A stretch of DNA of 64,000 bases from Ruminococcus sp. YRD2003 (GCA_900109435.1 FNZT01000005.1:186544-250543), one strand, 5' to 3'; positions 41,163 to 50,918 are shown, counted from the first letter of the stretch. Numbers and translations are program-made. Notes: generated by a model not told the origin, from the letters alone.

Positions 41163-42584
41163 TCACCCGTGTATCTTCTCGTCGAATTTATTTTTGCTGC
41201 CTGCACCTGTAATGTCAACAGGATAATTGCCGGTAAAACAGCCGCAGCAGTAGCCGCACTTTCCGTCAATGAGTTTTCCAAGCGCATCAACCGGCAGGTA
41301 TGCAAGCGAATCTGCACCGATATATTCAGCAATCTCCTCAGTCGAACGGCACTTGCCTGCGATAAGATTCTCCTCCGAGTCTATATCTGTACCGAAATAG
41401 CATGAGTGCAGAAACGGCGGAGATGATATACGCACATGAACCTCTTTCGCCCCTGCGTCACGCAGGAGTTTCACTATTCTCGCACTGGTAGTACCGCGTA
41501 CTATCGAATCGTCTATCATAACAACGCGCTTCCCTGCAACTGTCTCACGTACTGCGTTAAGCTTAATCTTCACGGCATTTTCACGCTGTGACTGATGCGG
41601 CTGAATGAAGCTTCTGCCGATATACTTGTTCTTGATAAAGCCGATACCGTAAGGGATACCGCTTTCGTTAGCATAACCAAGTGCAGCATCAAGTCCCGAA
41701 TCGGGGACTCCGATAACTATGTCCGCTTCAACCGGACTGTGCTTTGCAAGAAGTTCACCGGCTTTCAGCCTTGCGTGGTGGACTGATACACCTTCAATGA
41801 CCGAATCCGGACGCGCAAAGTATATGTACTCAAAAATGCATATGTTCTGCCTTTTTCCGCAGTTAGTACGGATAGACTTCACGCCTTCACTGCTGATAAC
41901 AACTATCTCCCCTGCCTCGATATCACGGACAAACTCGGCTCCGACGGTCTCAAGTGCACATGACTCTGAAGCCGCAACATACGCTCCGTCATGTGTCTTT
42001 CCGAGACAAAGCGGACGGAAACCATCAGGGTCACGGAAGGCAATGAGCTTTGTTGCGGTCATAAGTATGCAGGAATACGCTCCCCTCAGCCGCGGCATAG
42101 TACGCTCTACAGCTTCCTCAGTCGAGTGGCATTTGAGACGTTCACGCACTATCTCATAAGCAATAGCCTCCGTGTCTGAAGTGCCGTGAAATATCGCTCC
42201 GGACATCTCAAACGAGCGTCTGAGTTCTGCCGCATTGACGAGATTTCCATTGTGAACAAGTGCCATATTACCCTTGATATGTCGGATAACGAGTGGTTGT
42301 ATATTGTTTGGATTATGTCCGCCAGTCGTGGAATAGCGGACGTGTCCAACTGCCATATTGCCTTTGCCGAGTTTGTCAAGTTCCTTACGGCTGAACACCT
42401 CTGAAACCAGTCCGTCAGCCCTTTTATGCCTGAAAACTCCGTCGTCGCACACCGCAATCCCACAGCTTTCCTGCCCACGGTGCTGGAGCGCATAGAGTCC
42501 GAAATATGCTGAGGAAGCAGGGTTTGCACAGCCGTTTTCGTATATACCGAAAACTCCGCATTCCTCGTGTATGGAATCAAACAT
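41163..42584 (-). CDS. purF: Amidophosphoribosyltransferase
   Basis: The first committed enzyme of purine synthesis: transfers the amide of glutamine to PRPP. About 473 residues from the ATG at 42584 (AGAGGTG upstream; a GTG at 42590 is in frame). A short propeptide precedes the glutaminase Cys in IHEECGVFGIY. The PRPP-binding loop reads VVMIDDSIVRGTTS. C-terminal cysteines (GKCGYCCGCF) fit the Fe-S cluster class. Uncoupled from other purine genes; it sits inside the glutamine operon instead. Confidence 0.95.
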   Translation of the reverse strand: MFDSIHEECGVFGIYENGCANPASSAYFGLYALQHRGQESCGIAVCDDGVFRHKRADGLVSEVFSRKELDKLGKGNMAVGHVRYSTTGGHNPNNIQPLVIRHIKGNMALVHNGNLVNAAELRRSFEMSGAIFHGTSDTEAIAYEIVRERLKCHSTEEAVERTMPRLRGAYSCILMTATKLIAFRDPDGFRPLCLGKTHDGAYVAASESCALETVGAEFVRDIEAGEIVVISSEGVKSIRTNCGKRQNICIFEYIYFARPDSVIEGVSVHHARLKAGELLAKHSPVEADIVIGVPDSGLDAALGYANESGIPYGIGFIKNKYIGRSFIQPHQSQRENAVKIKLNAVRETVAGKRVVMIDDSIVRGTTSARIVKLLRDAGAKEVHVRISSPPFLHSCYFGTDIDSEENLIAGKCRSTEEIAEYIGADSLAYLPVDALGKLIDGKCGYCCGCFTGNYPVDITGAGSKNKFDEKIHG

Positions 42585-42595
42585 TTTCACACCTC

Positions 42596-43177
42596 TTAAA
42601 GATACTGCTCATTCAACTTATCTATGAGTTCAAGAGCCGCAATACTTTTCTTTTTCCGCTTGTTCATCGCGTACTGCTCAACATAAGCGTGAGCCTCCGC
42701 TTCTGTCATCTTCCTGTACTCCATAAGCATAAACTTTGCCTTGTCGATGGTCTGTATCTCACGTATTTTCTCTTCAAGCTGCAGATTCTTACTGTATAGC
42801 GCCATTGAACGTGTTATAGCAATGTCGAGTGTTTTTACAAGCTGATAGAGAAGAGTTCTGCTGAAAGGCTTACCGACGATGATGATACCACACTTTTCCG
42901 CGCGGTCACTAATCTTTTCGATGCTCTCTTCCTTTATCATAAAGATACAGTTTGCGGCAGTTTTTTCGATGATATACTCTGCAAGAGCAAAACCTGATTC
43001 GTCCATAAGCGGAGAGTTGATGACAGCAAGCTCAACCGACGGCTCTGCATCGAGATAGGTCTTAGCCTGATAAGCTGATTCAACAAGCTTAGGAGTACAC
43101 CTGAATGAATCGCGGATGAAATTAACGAGAGCTTCAGAGGCGCTTTTATTGCTTGATATTACAAGTACCTTTTCCAA
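42596..43177 (-). CDS. ANTAR-domain regulator with degenerate receiver
   Basis: 193 residues from a TTG start (ACGGAGGT upstream). Residues 1-120 have the receiver fold, but the acidic pair is replaced (VISSNKSA) and the phospho-acceptor position is Asn (LAVINSPLMDESG); only the Lys (VGKPFSR) remains. Residues 130-193 are an ANTAR domain (TIDKAKFMLMEYRKMTEAEA, then YAMNKRKKK). ANTAR proteins bind tandem RNA hairpins to prevent transcription termination. This one sits between glnA and purF and could act on the leaders of gltB and amt. Because phosphorylation looks impossible, control probably comes by ligand or partner binding. Confidence 0.9.
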   Translation of the reverse strand: MEKVLVISSNKSASEALVNFIRDSFRCTPKLVESAYQAKTYLDAEPSVELAVINSPLMDESGFALAEYIIEKTAANCIFMIKEESIEKISDRAEKCGIIIVGKPFSRTLLYQLVKTLDIAITRSMALYSKNLQLEEKIREIQTIDKAKFMLMEYRKMTEAEAHAYVEQYAMNKRKKKSIAALELIDKLNEQYL

Positions 43178-43189
43178 AGCCGACCTCCG

Positions 43190-44467
43190 TTATAAACTGT
43201 AAAAATATGTTTTTTCCTCAAATGCTTCCTTGTCGTATGCAGAAGAATACTCCTTCCACTCTTTTCTGCTGTGAGAAATAAATGCATTGAGTATATTAGC
43301 CGGAATATACTTTTTAACAAAGTCCGAATCTTCTGCACAGTCTGCCGCCTCTTCAAGCGATAACGGAAGTCTGCCGACGCTCTCATTTTCCGCATGAAGC
43401 TGAGATTTTTCAGCAATACCTTCAAGTGCAGCGTATACCATAAGTCCGAATGCGAAATAAGGATTGCACACGCAGTCAGCCGCTCTCAGCTCTGCAGGAT
43501 ACTCGTCGCTTTCGGGGTTCATTCTGATAAGCTGTGAACCCTCGTCAGCCGCCCATAATATATCCCTCGGAGCAGTGAATTCGCCGAGTCTTTCAAAGGA
43601 ATTCACCGTAGAATTCATAAACATGGTGAATTCGCGGATACGCTCCATTATACCTGCTGCTGCACTTTTGAGTTCATCAAAAGCAGCGGAGTTTTTTTCT
43701 TCAAGGAAATCGCTGTCGTGGAAAATATTGAAGCTGATATGCATACCGTTTCCGCAGTCATTTCTGAGCGGCTTCGGCATAAAGCTCGCGTGTACTCCGT
43801 GAGTTTCCGCAACTGATTTTACCGCAGACTTAAAGCTGAGAAATGTGTCCGCAGCTTTAAGCGCAGATGAAGCATTGAAGTCTATCTCATGCTGTCCGCA
43901 GCCGCTTTCGTGACGCGATGATACTGGGTGTATACCCATTTGTTCAAGGGTAAGGCATACGTCACGGCGGATATTCTCACCCTTGTCATCGGGGGCAGTA
44001 TCACAGTATCCGGCATGGTCATGCGGAATTTTGGTAGGTGTACCGCTCTCGTCATTCTTAAAAAGAGTGAACTCGCAGGAAGTCCCGAAGCGGAAGCAGT
44101 AACCCGCTGAAACTGACGCTTTCATTGCCTTTTTGAGGAAGTATCTTCCGTCGCCCTCAAACGGAGTACCGTCCGCATAGCGAATGTAGCAGAACATTCT
44201 TATCACCCTGCCCTGCTGAGGTCTCCACGGCAGGACGGTCATCGTCTGTGCGTCGGGGAAAAGGTAGAGGTCTCTGCCGTTTGCAGCCTCAAAGCCCGAT
44301 ATCTTCTTCGCAGCGATTCGGACGCCTCGCTCAAAGGTCACGGCGAGCTCCGATGAGAGTATGGATATGTTTTTCAGTCTGCCGTGCAGGTCGCAGAACG
44401 TCAGCTTGACGAACTTGACATCGTTTTCCTCGATATACTGCAATATCTCATTTTCCGAATAAACCAT
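43190..44467 (-). CDS. glnA: Glutamine synthetase, type I-like
   Basis: 425 residues. N-terminal beta-grasp region (VKLTFCDLHGRLKNISI) and the catalytic barrel: the RFGTSCEFTLF metal region, GCGQHEIDFNAS, and NDCGNGMHISFNIF. Ligates ammonium to glutamate with ATP. It is shorter than the 440-470 residues usual in GSI and lacks a clear adenylylation segment. It is third in the operon after gltB and gltD, so ammonium assimilation by the GS-GOGAT cycle is encoded as a unit. The second, type III enzyme is encoded on the other strand. Confidence 0.93.
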   Translation of the reverse strand: MVYSENEILQYIEENDVKFVKLTFCDLHGRLKNISILSSELAVTFERGVRIAAKKISGFEAANGRDLYLFPDAQTMTVLPWRPQQGRVIRMFCYIRYADGTPFEGDGRYFLKKAMKASVSAGYCFRFGTSCEFTLFKNDESGTPTKIPHDHAGYCDTAPDDKGENIRRDVCLTLEQMGIHPVSSRHESGCGQHEIDFNASSALKAADTFLSFKSAVKSVAETHGVHASFMPKPLRNDCGNGMHISFNIFHDSDFLEEKNSAAFDELKSAAAGIMERIREFTMFMNSTVNSFERLGEFTAPRDILWAADEGSQLIRMNPESDEYPAELRAADCVCNPYFAFGLMVYAALEGIAEKSQLHAENESVGRLPLSLEEAADCAEDSDFVKKYIPANILNAFISHSRKEWKEYSSAYDKEAFEEKTYFYSL

Positions 44468-44478
44468 TTTAGCCTCCG

Positions 44479-45966
44479 TTATTTTAGATTCGTGTAACCC
44501 ATCAGATATTCGTCAACCTCTGCTGCTGCGTCGCGTCCCTCGCGTATCGCACGTACCACGAGCGACTGTCCGATGTGCATATCTCCTGCCGTGAACACCC
44601 TTTCAACGCCCGTTGCGTGGCTGTTCTCCGCCGTTTTCACGTTCGTGCGCGGATTGAGCTCAACTCCGAATGCCTCGGCAACGTAGCTCTGACATCCGAG
44701 GAAGCCCGCCGCGATGAGGCAGAGCTCGCACGGGAGCACTTCCTCGCTGCCCGCTATCTCCTTGGGAACGTTCCTGCCCGAAGCCTCGTCCCTGACAAAT
44801 TCGAGCTTCACCGTCTTGACCGCCGAAAGCGCGCCCTTCTCGTCCTTGATGAACTCCTTCACGGTCGTGCAGTAGATGCGCGGGTCGTGACCGAATACCG
44901 CGATTGCCTCCTCCTGACCGTAGTCGGTCTTGCAGACTCTCGGGTACTGCGGGAACGGGTTGCTCGCGGCTCTCTCGTCGGGGAGCTTCGGCATCATCTC
45001 GAGCTGCGTCACGGACTTGCAGCCGTGGCGTACCGACGTGCCCACGCAGTCGTTGCCCGTGTCTCCGCCGCCGATGATAACGACGTTCTTGCCCTCAGCG
45101 GAGATGTACTTGCCGTCCGCGAGGTCGGAGTCGAGCAGGCTCTTTGTCGTAGCCTTGAGGAAGTCTACCGCGAAGTAAATGCCCTCGGCGTCGCGTCCCT
45201 CAGCCTTGATATCGCGCGGGTTCGATGAGCCGCACGCGAGTACTACCGCATCGTAGCCGCTCATTATCTCGTCCGCTGAGACGTCCTGTCCGACATTTGC
45301 ATTCGTCACGAACTCCACGCCCTCTGCTCTCATGAGCTCTGCGCGGCGCTCGATGATGTGCTTCTCGAGCTTCATATTCGGGATACCGTACATCAGCAGT
45401 CCGCCCACACGGTCGGAGCGCTCGTATACCGTCACGCTGTGTCCGCGCCTGTTGAGCGTATCTGCGGCGGCAAGTCCCGACGGACCCGAGCCGATGACTG
45501 CGACACGCTTTCCGCTGCGGACAGCGGGCGGCTGAGGTGTGATAAGTCCGCTCTCAAAGCCGTACTCGATTATCGAATTCTCGTTCTCCTTGACCGTGAC
45601 GGGGCTGTCGTATACTCCGCATATGCAAGCCTTCTCACACAGCGCGGGGCAGACCCTCGACGTGAACTCGGGGAAGTTGTTCGTCATCAGCAGACGGCTA
45701 AGCGCCTGCTCCTTCTGTCCGTGGTAGATGAGGTCGTTCCACTCGGGGATGAGGTTGTTCAGCGGGCAGCCCGACACCATTCCGCAGAGCATCTTGCCAT
45801 TCTGACAGAACGGGACTCCGCAGTCCATACAGCGTGAAGCCTGCTCGCGGCGCTGCTCCTCGGAGAGCGGTACGTGGAACTCGTTGAAGTCCTTTATGCG
45901 TTCGGTCGGCTCCTTTGCAGTCGCCTCTGTACGTGTGAATTCAAGAAATCCTGTTGCCTTTCCCAT
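44479..45966 (-). CDS. gltD: Glutamate synthase small subunit
   Basis: 495 residues. N-terminal cysteines ASRCMDCGVPFCQNG and CPLNNLIPEWNDL, then CPALCEKACICGVYD, bind Fe-S clusters. The FAD loop is VIGSGPSGLAAADTL. The NAD(P)H-binding loop is VIIGGGDTGNDCVGTSVRHG. It feeds NADPH electrons to GltB. The stop of gltB and the ATG of gltD are four bases apart, with AAAGGAGGCG overlapping the gltB end; glnA follows in the same operon. Confidence 0.95.
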   Translation of the reverse strand: MGKATGFLEFTRTEATAKEPTERIKDFNEFHVPLSEEQRREQASRCMDCGVPFCQNGKMLCGMVSGCPLNNLIPEWNDLIYHGQKEQALSRLLMTNNFPEFTSRVCPALCEKACICGVYDSPVTVKENENSIIEYGFESGLITPQPPAVRSGKRVAVIGSGPSGLAAADTLNRRGHSVTVYERSDRVGGLLMYGIPNMKLEKHIIERRAELMRAEGVEFVTNANVGQDVSADEIMSGYDAVVLACGSSNPRDIKAEGRDAEGIYFAVDFLKATTKSLLDSDLADGKYISAEGKNVVIIGGGDTGNDCVGTSVRHGCKSVTQLEMMPKLPDERAASNPFPQYPRVCKTDYGQEEAIAVFGHDPRIYCTTVKEFIKDEKGALSAVKTVKLEFVRDEASGRNVPKEIAGSEEVLPCELCLIAAGFLGCQSYVAEAFGVELNPRTNVKTAENSHATGVERVFTAGDMHIGQSLVVRAIREGRDAAAEVDEYLMGYTNLK

Positions 45967-45969
45967 GGC

Positions 45970-48900
45970 TCACGCCTCCTTTCTGATAAGCTCAAAGGCT
46001 TCGATTTCAGCCTGTTCGTGTGATACGCCCGACATCTCGAGCTCCCTGACCGTGGTCTGTATCTTTGCGTAGTCGTGCGGGATGACCTTCTTGAAGCAGG
46101 GGAGGAAGCTGTCGAAGTCAGCAAGTATTGCCTTTGCCTTCTCCGAGCCCGTAGCCTCCGCGTGCTCCGTGATGAGAGCCTTCAGCTCTGCGATGTCTAC
46201 CTCGCGCGTTATTGTCTCGAGCGATACGAGAGCCTTGTTCAGACGCGTGTAGAGGTCGTGCTCCTCGTCGAGAACATAGGCTATGCCGCCCGACATTCCA
46301 GCCGCGAAGTTCTTTCCCGTGCGTCCGAGCACTACCACGCGTCCGCCTGTCATGTACTCGCAGCCGTGGTCTCCCACGCCCTCACAGACAGCAGATGCGC
46401 CCGAATTTCTCACGCAGAAGCGCTCGCCTGCGATGCCGCTGATGAACGCCTTGCCCGAGGTCGCACCATAGAGCGCTACGTTGCCGACGATGATGTTCTC
46501 GTCAGCCTTGAATGCCGAGTTCTTGGGCGGGCTCAGAACAAGTCTGCCGCCCGAAAGTCCCTTGCCGAAGTAGTCGTTGCTGTCGCCGACGAGCTCGAGT
46601 GTCAGTCCCTTCGGTATGAACGCGCCGAAGCTCTGTCCGCCGCTGCCCGTACACTTAACAGTGTAGGTGTTGTCAGCGAGAACGTTCTCGCCGTGGATAC
46701 GTGTTATCTCCGCGCCCGTCAGTGTGCCGACGGAGCGGTCGGTGTTGACAACATCTATGGATATAGTCTTGGGAGTACCGCTCTTGAGCGCACTTCCCAG
46801 CTTCTTTATTATAACACGGCGGTCTATGGTCTTGTCAAGCTCAAAATCATAAATATCCGCAGGGTCGAAGTGCTGCTTACCGCCTGCCTCGCTGTGCGAG
46901 AGGATATTCGTGAAGTCGATTTCCGTTTCTCTCTTCGTTTTCAGCAGGTCACTGCGTCCGACGAGCTCGTCTACCGTGCGTATGCCGAGCTTTGCCATGT
47001 ACTCGCGGAGCTCCTGCGCGATGAAGTGCATGAAGTTCACGATGTACTCGGGCTTGCCGCGGAAACGCTTGCGGAGCTCTGGATTCTGCGTCGCGATGCC
47101 CATAGGACAGGTATCGAGATTGCAGACCCTCATCATCACGCAGCCCATTGTTACCAGCGGAGCCGTTGCAAAGCCGAATTCCTCAGCTCCGAGCAGAGCC
47201 GCTACGAGCACGTCGCGTCCTGTCATCAGCTTGCCGTCTGTCTCTATGCGGACGCGTGAGCGAAGTCCGTTGAGCATGAGCGTCTGATGTGCCTCGGCGA
47301 GTCCGAGCTCCCACGGAAGTCCCGCGTTGTATATCGAGCTCTTGGGAGCAGCACCAGTGCCGCCGTCGTAGCCCGAGATGAGTATTACCTGCGCGCCTGC
47401 CTTTGCTACGCCCGCTGCGACTGTGCCTACGCCAGCCTCGGATACGAGCTTGACCGAGATGCGAGCCTTGTCGTTGGCATTTTTGAGGTCGTAGATGAGC
47501 TGTGCGAGGTCCTCGATAGAGTAGATGTCATGGTGAGGCGGAGGCGAGATAAGTCCCACGCCTGCCGTAGAATGGCGGGTCTTGGCTATCCACGGATAGA
47601 CCTTGCCCGAGGGAAGATGACCGCCCTCGCCTGGCTTTGCGCCCTGAGCCATTTTTATCTGTATCTCCTGCGCGGAGACGAGGTATTCCGATGTAACGCC
47701 GAAGCGTCCCGAAGCCACCTGCTTTATCGCCGAGCAGCGGTCGGATTTGAGGCGCTCGGGGCTCTCGCCGCCCTCACCACTGTTGGACTTGCCGCCGATG
47801 CTGTTCATCGCGACTGCCATACATTCGTGAGCCTCCTGCGAGATAGAGCCGTAGGACATCGCGCCTGTCTTGAAGCGCTTGCATATCTCCTCGACGGGCT
47901 CGACCTCATCAATGGATATGCCGCCGTCCTCGGGAAAATTGAAGTCGAGCAGGCTGCGGAGCGTGAGCTCGTTGTCCTCGCGTGTGATAGCGGCTGAGTA
48001 AGCCTTGAATGTCTCGTAGCTGCCCGTCCATGCCGCCTGCTGGAGGAGGTGTATCGTCTCGGGTGTGTAGAGGTGCTCGCTCTTGCCGCTGCGGAGCTTG
48101 TGGCTGCCAGCGCTGCCGATGTTGGAGTTGACTGCGAGTCCGAGCGGGTCGAATGCCGCAGTGTGGAGCTTCTCCGTGCGCTTGCTTATCTCGGCAAGTC
48201 CTATGCCGCCGATACGGCTGACAGTTCCCGCGAAGCAGCTGTCGATGAGCTCCTGCGATATGCCGACAGCCTCGAACAGCTTGCTGCCCTGATAGGACTG
48301 TATCGTGGAAATGCCCATTTTCGAGGCTATCTTGACGATGCCGTGGAGCACTGCACTGTTGTAGTCGTCCTCGGCTGCGTAGAAGTCCTTGTCAAGCGTG
48401 CCGTCCTCGATGAGCGAGCGTATAGCTTCGTGTGCGAGGTAGGGATTGACCGCGCAGGCTCCGTAGCCGAGGAGAGCTGCGAAGTGATGTACCTCGCGCG
48501 GCTCTGCGGACTCAAGTATCATCGCTACAGCCGTGCGCTTCTTCGTGGAGACAAGGTGCTGCTGGAGCGCCGCTACTGCAAGCAGTGACGGTATCGGACA
48601 GTGGAACTCGTCTACGCCGCGGTCGGAGAGTATGAGTATCGACGCGCCGTCGCGGTATGCCTTGTCAGCCTCGATGAACAGACGCTCCACCGCCTTTTCG
48701 AGCGATGTGCCGATGTAGTAGGTTATCGGGATAACGGCGCTTTTCAGTCCGTCCTCGTTGAGCGCCTTAATCTTGAGCATATCCGTCTCGGTGAGTATGG
48801 GATTCTCTATCTTGAGGACGTGGCAGTTCTCGGGGCGCTCCTCGAGGATATTGCCGTCCTTGCCGATGTATACGCTCGTGTCGGTGACTATCTCCTCGCG

Positions 48901-50496
48901 TATCGCGTCCATGGGCGGGTTAGTTACCTGCGCAAAGAGTTGGCGGAAGTAGTTGAAGAGGGGAGGAGACTGCTTGTCGAGCGGCGGGAGCGGTATGTCG
49001 CTTCCCATGGAGGCAATAGGCTCTGCGCCTTTTTCTGCCATAGGCAGGATAGATGTTCTGATGTCCTCGTAGGAGTAGCCGAATGCCTTTTCCAGCTTTG
49101 CAAGCTCCTCCTTGGAGTAGGTCTGCACGCCCTTGTTCGGGATATGGAGGTCGTGCAGGCGGACGAGGTTCGCGTCGAGCCACTCGCCGTAGGGCTGGCG
49201 TGAGGCGTACATGGACTTAATCTCGTCGTCCTCTATGATACGTCCCTGCTTTGTGTCCGCAAGAAGCATCTTTCCGGGGCGGAGACGGTCTTTTTTCACT
49301 ATCCTGTCAGCGGGAATGTCGATACAGCCCGTCTCGGACGAGAGTATCAGGAAGCCGTCACTGGTCACGCAGTAGCGCGACGGACGAAGTCCGTTCCTGT
49401 CGAGGACTGCTCCCATGACCTCGCCGTCGGAGAAGATGATAGAGGCGGGTCCGTCCCAAGGTTCCATCATCGTTGCGTAGTACTGGTAGAGGTCGTACTT
49501 GGACTTGGAAATCGTCTTGTCGTTCTTCCAAGGCTCGGGAATGGTTATCATAACCGCGAGCGGAAGCGGCATACCCGACATTACCATGAATTCAAGCGCG
49601 TTGTCGAGGCGCGCGGAGTCGGAGCCGTTTGCGTTTATCGCGGGGAGTATCTTGTACATATCTGCCTTCAGCGCGTCGCAGGTCATGCTCTCCTCGCGTG
49701 CAAGCATCTTGTCGGCGTTGCCAGTTATCGTGTTTATCTCGCCGTTGTGGACGATGAAGCGGTTCGGGTGAGCCTTCTGCCAGCTCGGATTCGTGTTCGT
49801 CGAGAAGCGCGAATGCACCGTCGCGATAGCAGATGTGAAGTCCTTGCTCTGGAGGTCGGTGTAGAACTTCCTCAGCTCGTCCACGAGGAACATACCTTTA
49901 TATACGATAGTACGGCTCGACAGCGAGCAGACGTATGTGTTCTCGTTCGAGTGCTCGAACTCGCGTCTTGCGATAAAGAGCCTGCGGTCGAAGTCGAGTC
50001 CCTGAGCGCATCCCTCGGGACGTCTCACGAACGCCTGCATGATGTGGGGCATACTGCTCAGCGCCTTGTGTCCGAGGATATCCGAGGATACGGGCACTTC
50101 TCTCCAGCAGACGAAGTCCATGCCGTTCTTCTTTATAATGAGCTCGAACAGCTTCATCGCCTGACCGCGCTTCATTTCGTTCTGCGGGAAGAAGAACATT
50201 CCCACGCCGAAGTCGCCCTTGCCGCCAATGTCATAGCCGAGCTCCTTCGCTTTACTTATAAAGAAGCTGTAGGGCATCTGCACGAGTATGCCGACGCCGT
50301 CGCCTGTCTTGCCCTCGGCGTCCTTGCCCGCGCGGTGCTCGAGCTTCTCTACTATAGTAAGGGCGCTGTCTACGACGTAGCGCGACGGCTCGCCCTTGAT
50401 GTTCACTACTGCGCCTATGCCGCAGTTATCATGCTCAAATCTCGGGTCGTAGAGACCCTGCTGCTCGTATGGAGCTTCACCTCTGAAATTGTCCAT
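45970..50496 (-). CDS. gltB: Glutamate synthase large subunit
   Basis: About 1508 residues from the ATG at 50496 (a GTG at 50505 with AAAGG upstream is also possible; the open frame to 50613 would cross the promoter and attenuator). The class II glutaminase Cys lies at about residue 25 (FEHDNCGIGAVVN). The central and FMN domains contain SYGSISQEAHECMAVAMNSIGG and GEGGESPERL, and the Fe-S cysteines are CVMMRVCNLDTCPMG. The C-terminal beta-helix has GVGDHGCEYMTGG. It makes two glutamates from glutamine and 2-oxoglutarate. A terminator-like hairpin directly after its promoter suggests attenuation. Confidence 0.95.
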   Translation of the reverse strand: MDNFRGEAPYEQQGLYDPRFEHDNCGIGAVVNIKGEPSRYVVDSALTIVEKLEHRAGKDAEGKTGDGVGILVQMPYSFFISKAKELGYDIGGKGDFGVGMFFFPQNEMKRGQAMKLFELIIKKNGMDFVCWREVPVSSDILGHKALSSMPHIMQAFVRRPEGCAQGLDFDRRLFIARREFEHSNENTYVCSLSSRTIVYKGMFLVDELRKFYTDLQSKDFTSAIATVHSRFSTNTNPSWQKAHPNRFIVHNGEINTITGNADKMLAREESMTCDALKADMYKILPAINANGSDSARLDNALEFMVMSGMPLPLAVMITIPEPWKNDKTISKSKYDLYQYYATMMEPWDGPASIIFSDGEVMGAVLDRNGLRPSRYCVTSDGFLILSSETGCIDIPADRIVKKDRLRPGKMLLADTKQGRIIEDDEIKSMYASRQPYGEWLDANLVRLHDLHIPNKGVQTYSKEELAKLEKAFGYSYEDIRTSILPMAEKGAEPIASMGSDIPLPPLDKQSPPLFNYFRQLFAQVTNPPMDAIREEIVTDTSVYIGKDGNILEERPENCHVLKIENPILTETDMLKIKALNEDGLKSAVIPITYYIGTSLEKAVERLFIEADKAYRDGASILILSDRGVDEFHCPIPSLLAVAALQQHLVSTKKRTAVAMILESAEPREVHHFAALLGYGACAVNPYLAHEAIRSLIEDGTLDKDFYAAEDDYNSAVLHGIVKIASKMGISTIQSYQGSKLFEAVGISQELIDSCFAGTVSRIGGIGLAEISKRTEKLHTAAFDPLGLAVNSNIGSAGSHKLRSGKSEHLYTPETIHLLQQAAWTGSYETFKAYSAAITREDNELTLRSLLDFNFPEDGGISIDEVEPVEEICKRFKTGAMSYGSISQEAHECMAVAMNSIGGKSNSGEGGESPERLKSDRCSAIKQVASGRFGVTSEYLVSAQEIQIKMAQGAKPGEGGHLPSGKVYPWIAKTRHSTAGVGLISPPPHHDIYSIEDLAQLIYDLKNANDKARISVKLVSEAGVGTVAAGVAKAGAQVILISGYDGGTGAAPKSSIYNAGLPWELGLAEAHQTLMLNGLRSRVRIETDGKLMTGRDVLVAALLGAEEFGFATAPLVTMGCVMMRVCNLDTCPMGIATQNPELRKRFRGKPEYIVNFMHFIAQELREYMAKLGIRTVDELVGRSDLLKTKRETEIDFTNILSHSEAGGKQHFDPADIYDFELDKTIDRRVIIKKLGSALKSGTPKTISIDVVNTDRSVGTLTGAEITRIHGENVLADNTYTVKCTGSGGQSFGAFIPKGLTLELVGDSNDYFGKGLSGGRLVLSPPKNSAFKADENIIVGNVALYGATSGKAFISGIAGERFCVRNSGASAVCEGVGDHGCEYMTGGRVVVLGRTGKNFAAGMSGGIAYVLDEEHDLYTRLNKALVSLETITREVDIAELKALITEHAEATGSEKAKAILADFDSFLPCFKKVIPHDYAKIQTTVRELEMSGVSHEQAEIEAFELIRKEA

Positions 50497-50542
50497 ATCC
50501 TTCACTTGCCTTTCCGATACGAAGCGCCGTTGATTCGTATCA

Positions 50543-50592
50543 CAAAATAAAAAGGACGTCCGCGCAGACAGATAGTCTGCGTAAACGTCCTT
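50543..50592 (-). promoter_or_regulatory. Attenuator hairpin in the gltB leader
   Basis: On the minus strand AAGGACGT...ACGTCCTT encloses CGCAGAC/GTCTGCG; TTTTTATTTTG follows. The hairpin starts within a few bases of the expected transcript start (about 50598) and lies about 50 bp upstream of the gltB start, so it must be bypassed for expression of the whole operon. Confidence 0.75.
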
Positions 50593-50603
50593 GTTTCTAA
50601 TTA

Positions 50604-50632
50604 ATCTTAGCACGTTAAAGCGGAAATGTCAA
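50604..50632 (-). promoter_or_regulatory. gltB operon promoter
   Basis: On the minus strand TTGACA (50627-50632), 17 bp, TAAGAT (50604-50609), immediately before the attenuator hairpin. Confidence 0.75.
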
Positions 50633-50733
50633 TAGGTAAACAGGGATTTTTAGCGGTTTCGTTGAAATTTAACAGTTATTTTACGCTAACAATGTGGAGA
50701 AAATATGCGATACGTCAAATTTCAAAAAAGCTA

Positions 50734-50762
50734 TTGACAAACTCTTCACGAAGCGCTATAAT
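50734..50762 (+). promoter_or_regulatory. amt operon promoter
   Basis: TTGACA (50734-50739), 17 bp, TATAAT (50757-50762), perfect consensus, divergent from the gltB promoter 100 bp away. The transcript would start near 50769, about 150 nt before the ATG. Confidence 0.85.
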
Positions 50763-50781
50763 GGCATTGTAAACAGCAACG

Positions 50782-50882
50782 GAGCTGAGGACGACATAGT
50801 CCTCGGCTCTATTTTTTTGGTTAGCGCTAATTCCATACACAAAGGGGTGTATGATGTCAGTAGTGGCATCATGCACCCTTTT
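50782..50882 (+). promoter_or_regulatory. Double hairpin leader (attenuator) of amt
   Basis: Hairpin 1: GAGCTGAGGAC/GTCCTCGGCTC (50782-50809, wobble-tolerant) followed by A and T7, a full terminator. Hairpin 2: AAAGGGGTGTATGATG/CATCATGCACCCTTTT (50841-50882). The leader thus resembles a two-hairpin antitermination system, though the loops do not show an obvious A1-G4 hexaloop typical of ANTAR targets. Confidence 0.7.
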
Positions 50883-50918
50883 GAATTTTATGCTGTAAAT
50901 TTTTAAGGAGGAATCCCT

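Noticed and set aside
49747-50550. A 267-codon plus-strand open frame opposite gltB
   Set aside because: Shadow of the gltB coding strand; similar long antisense frames occur throughout gltB and dapL.
50543-50882. Canonical ANTAR target (two hairpins with A1-G4 hexaloops)
   Set aside because: The hairpins act as terminators and I could not find the hexaloop signature in either, so ANTAR control stays an inference.
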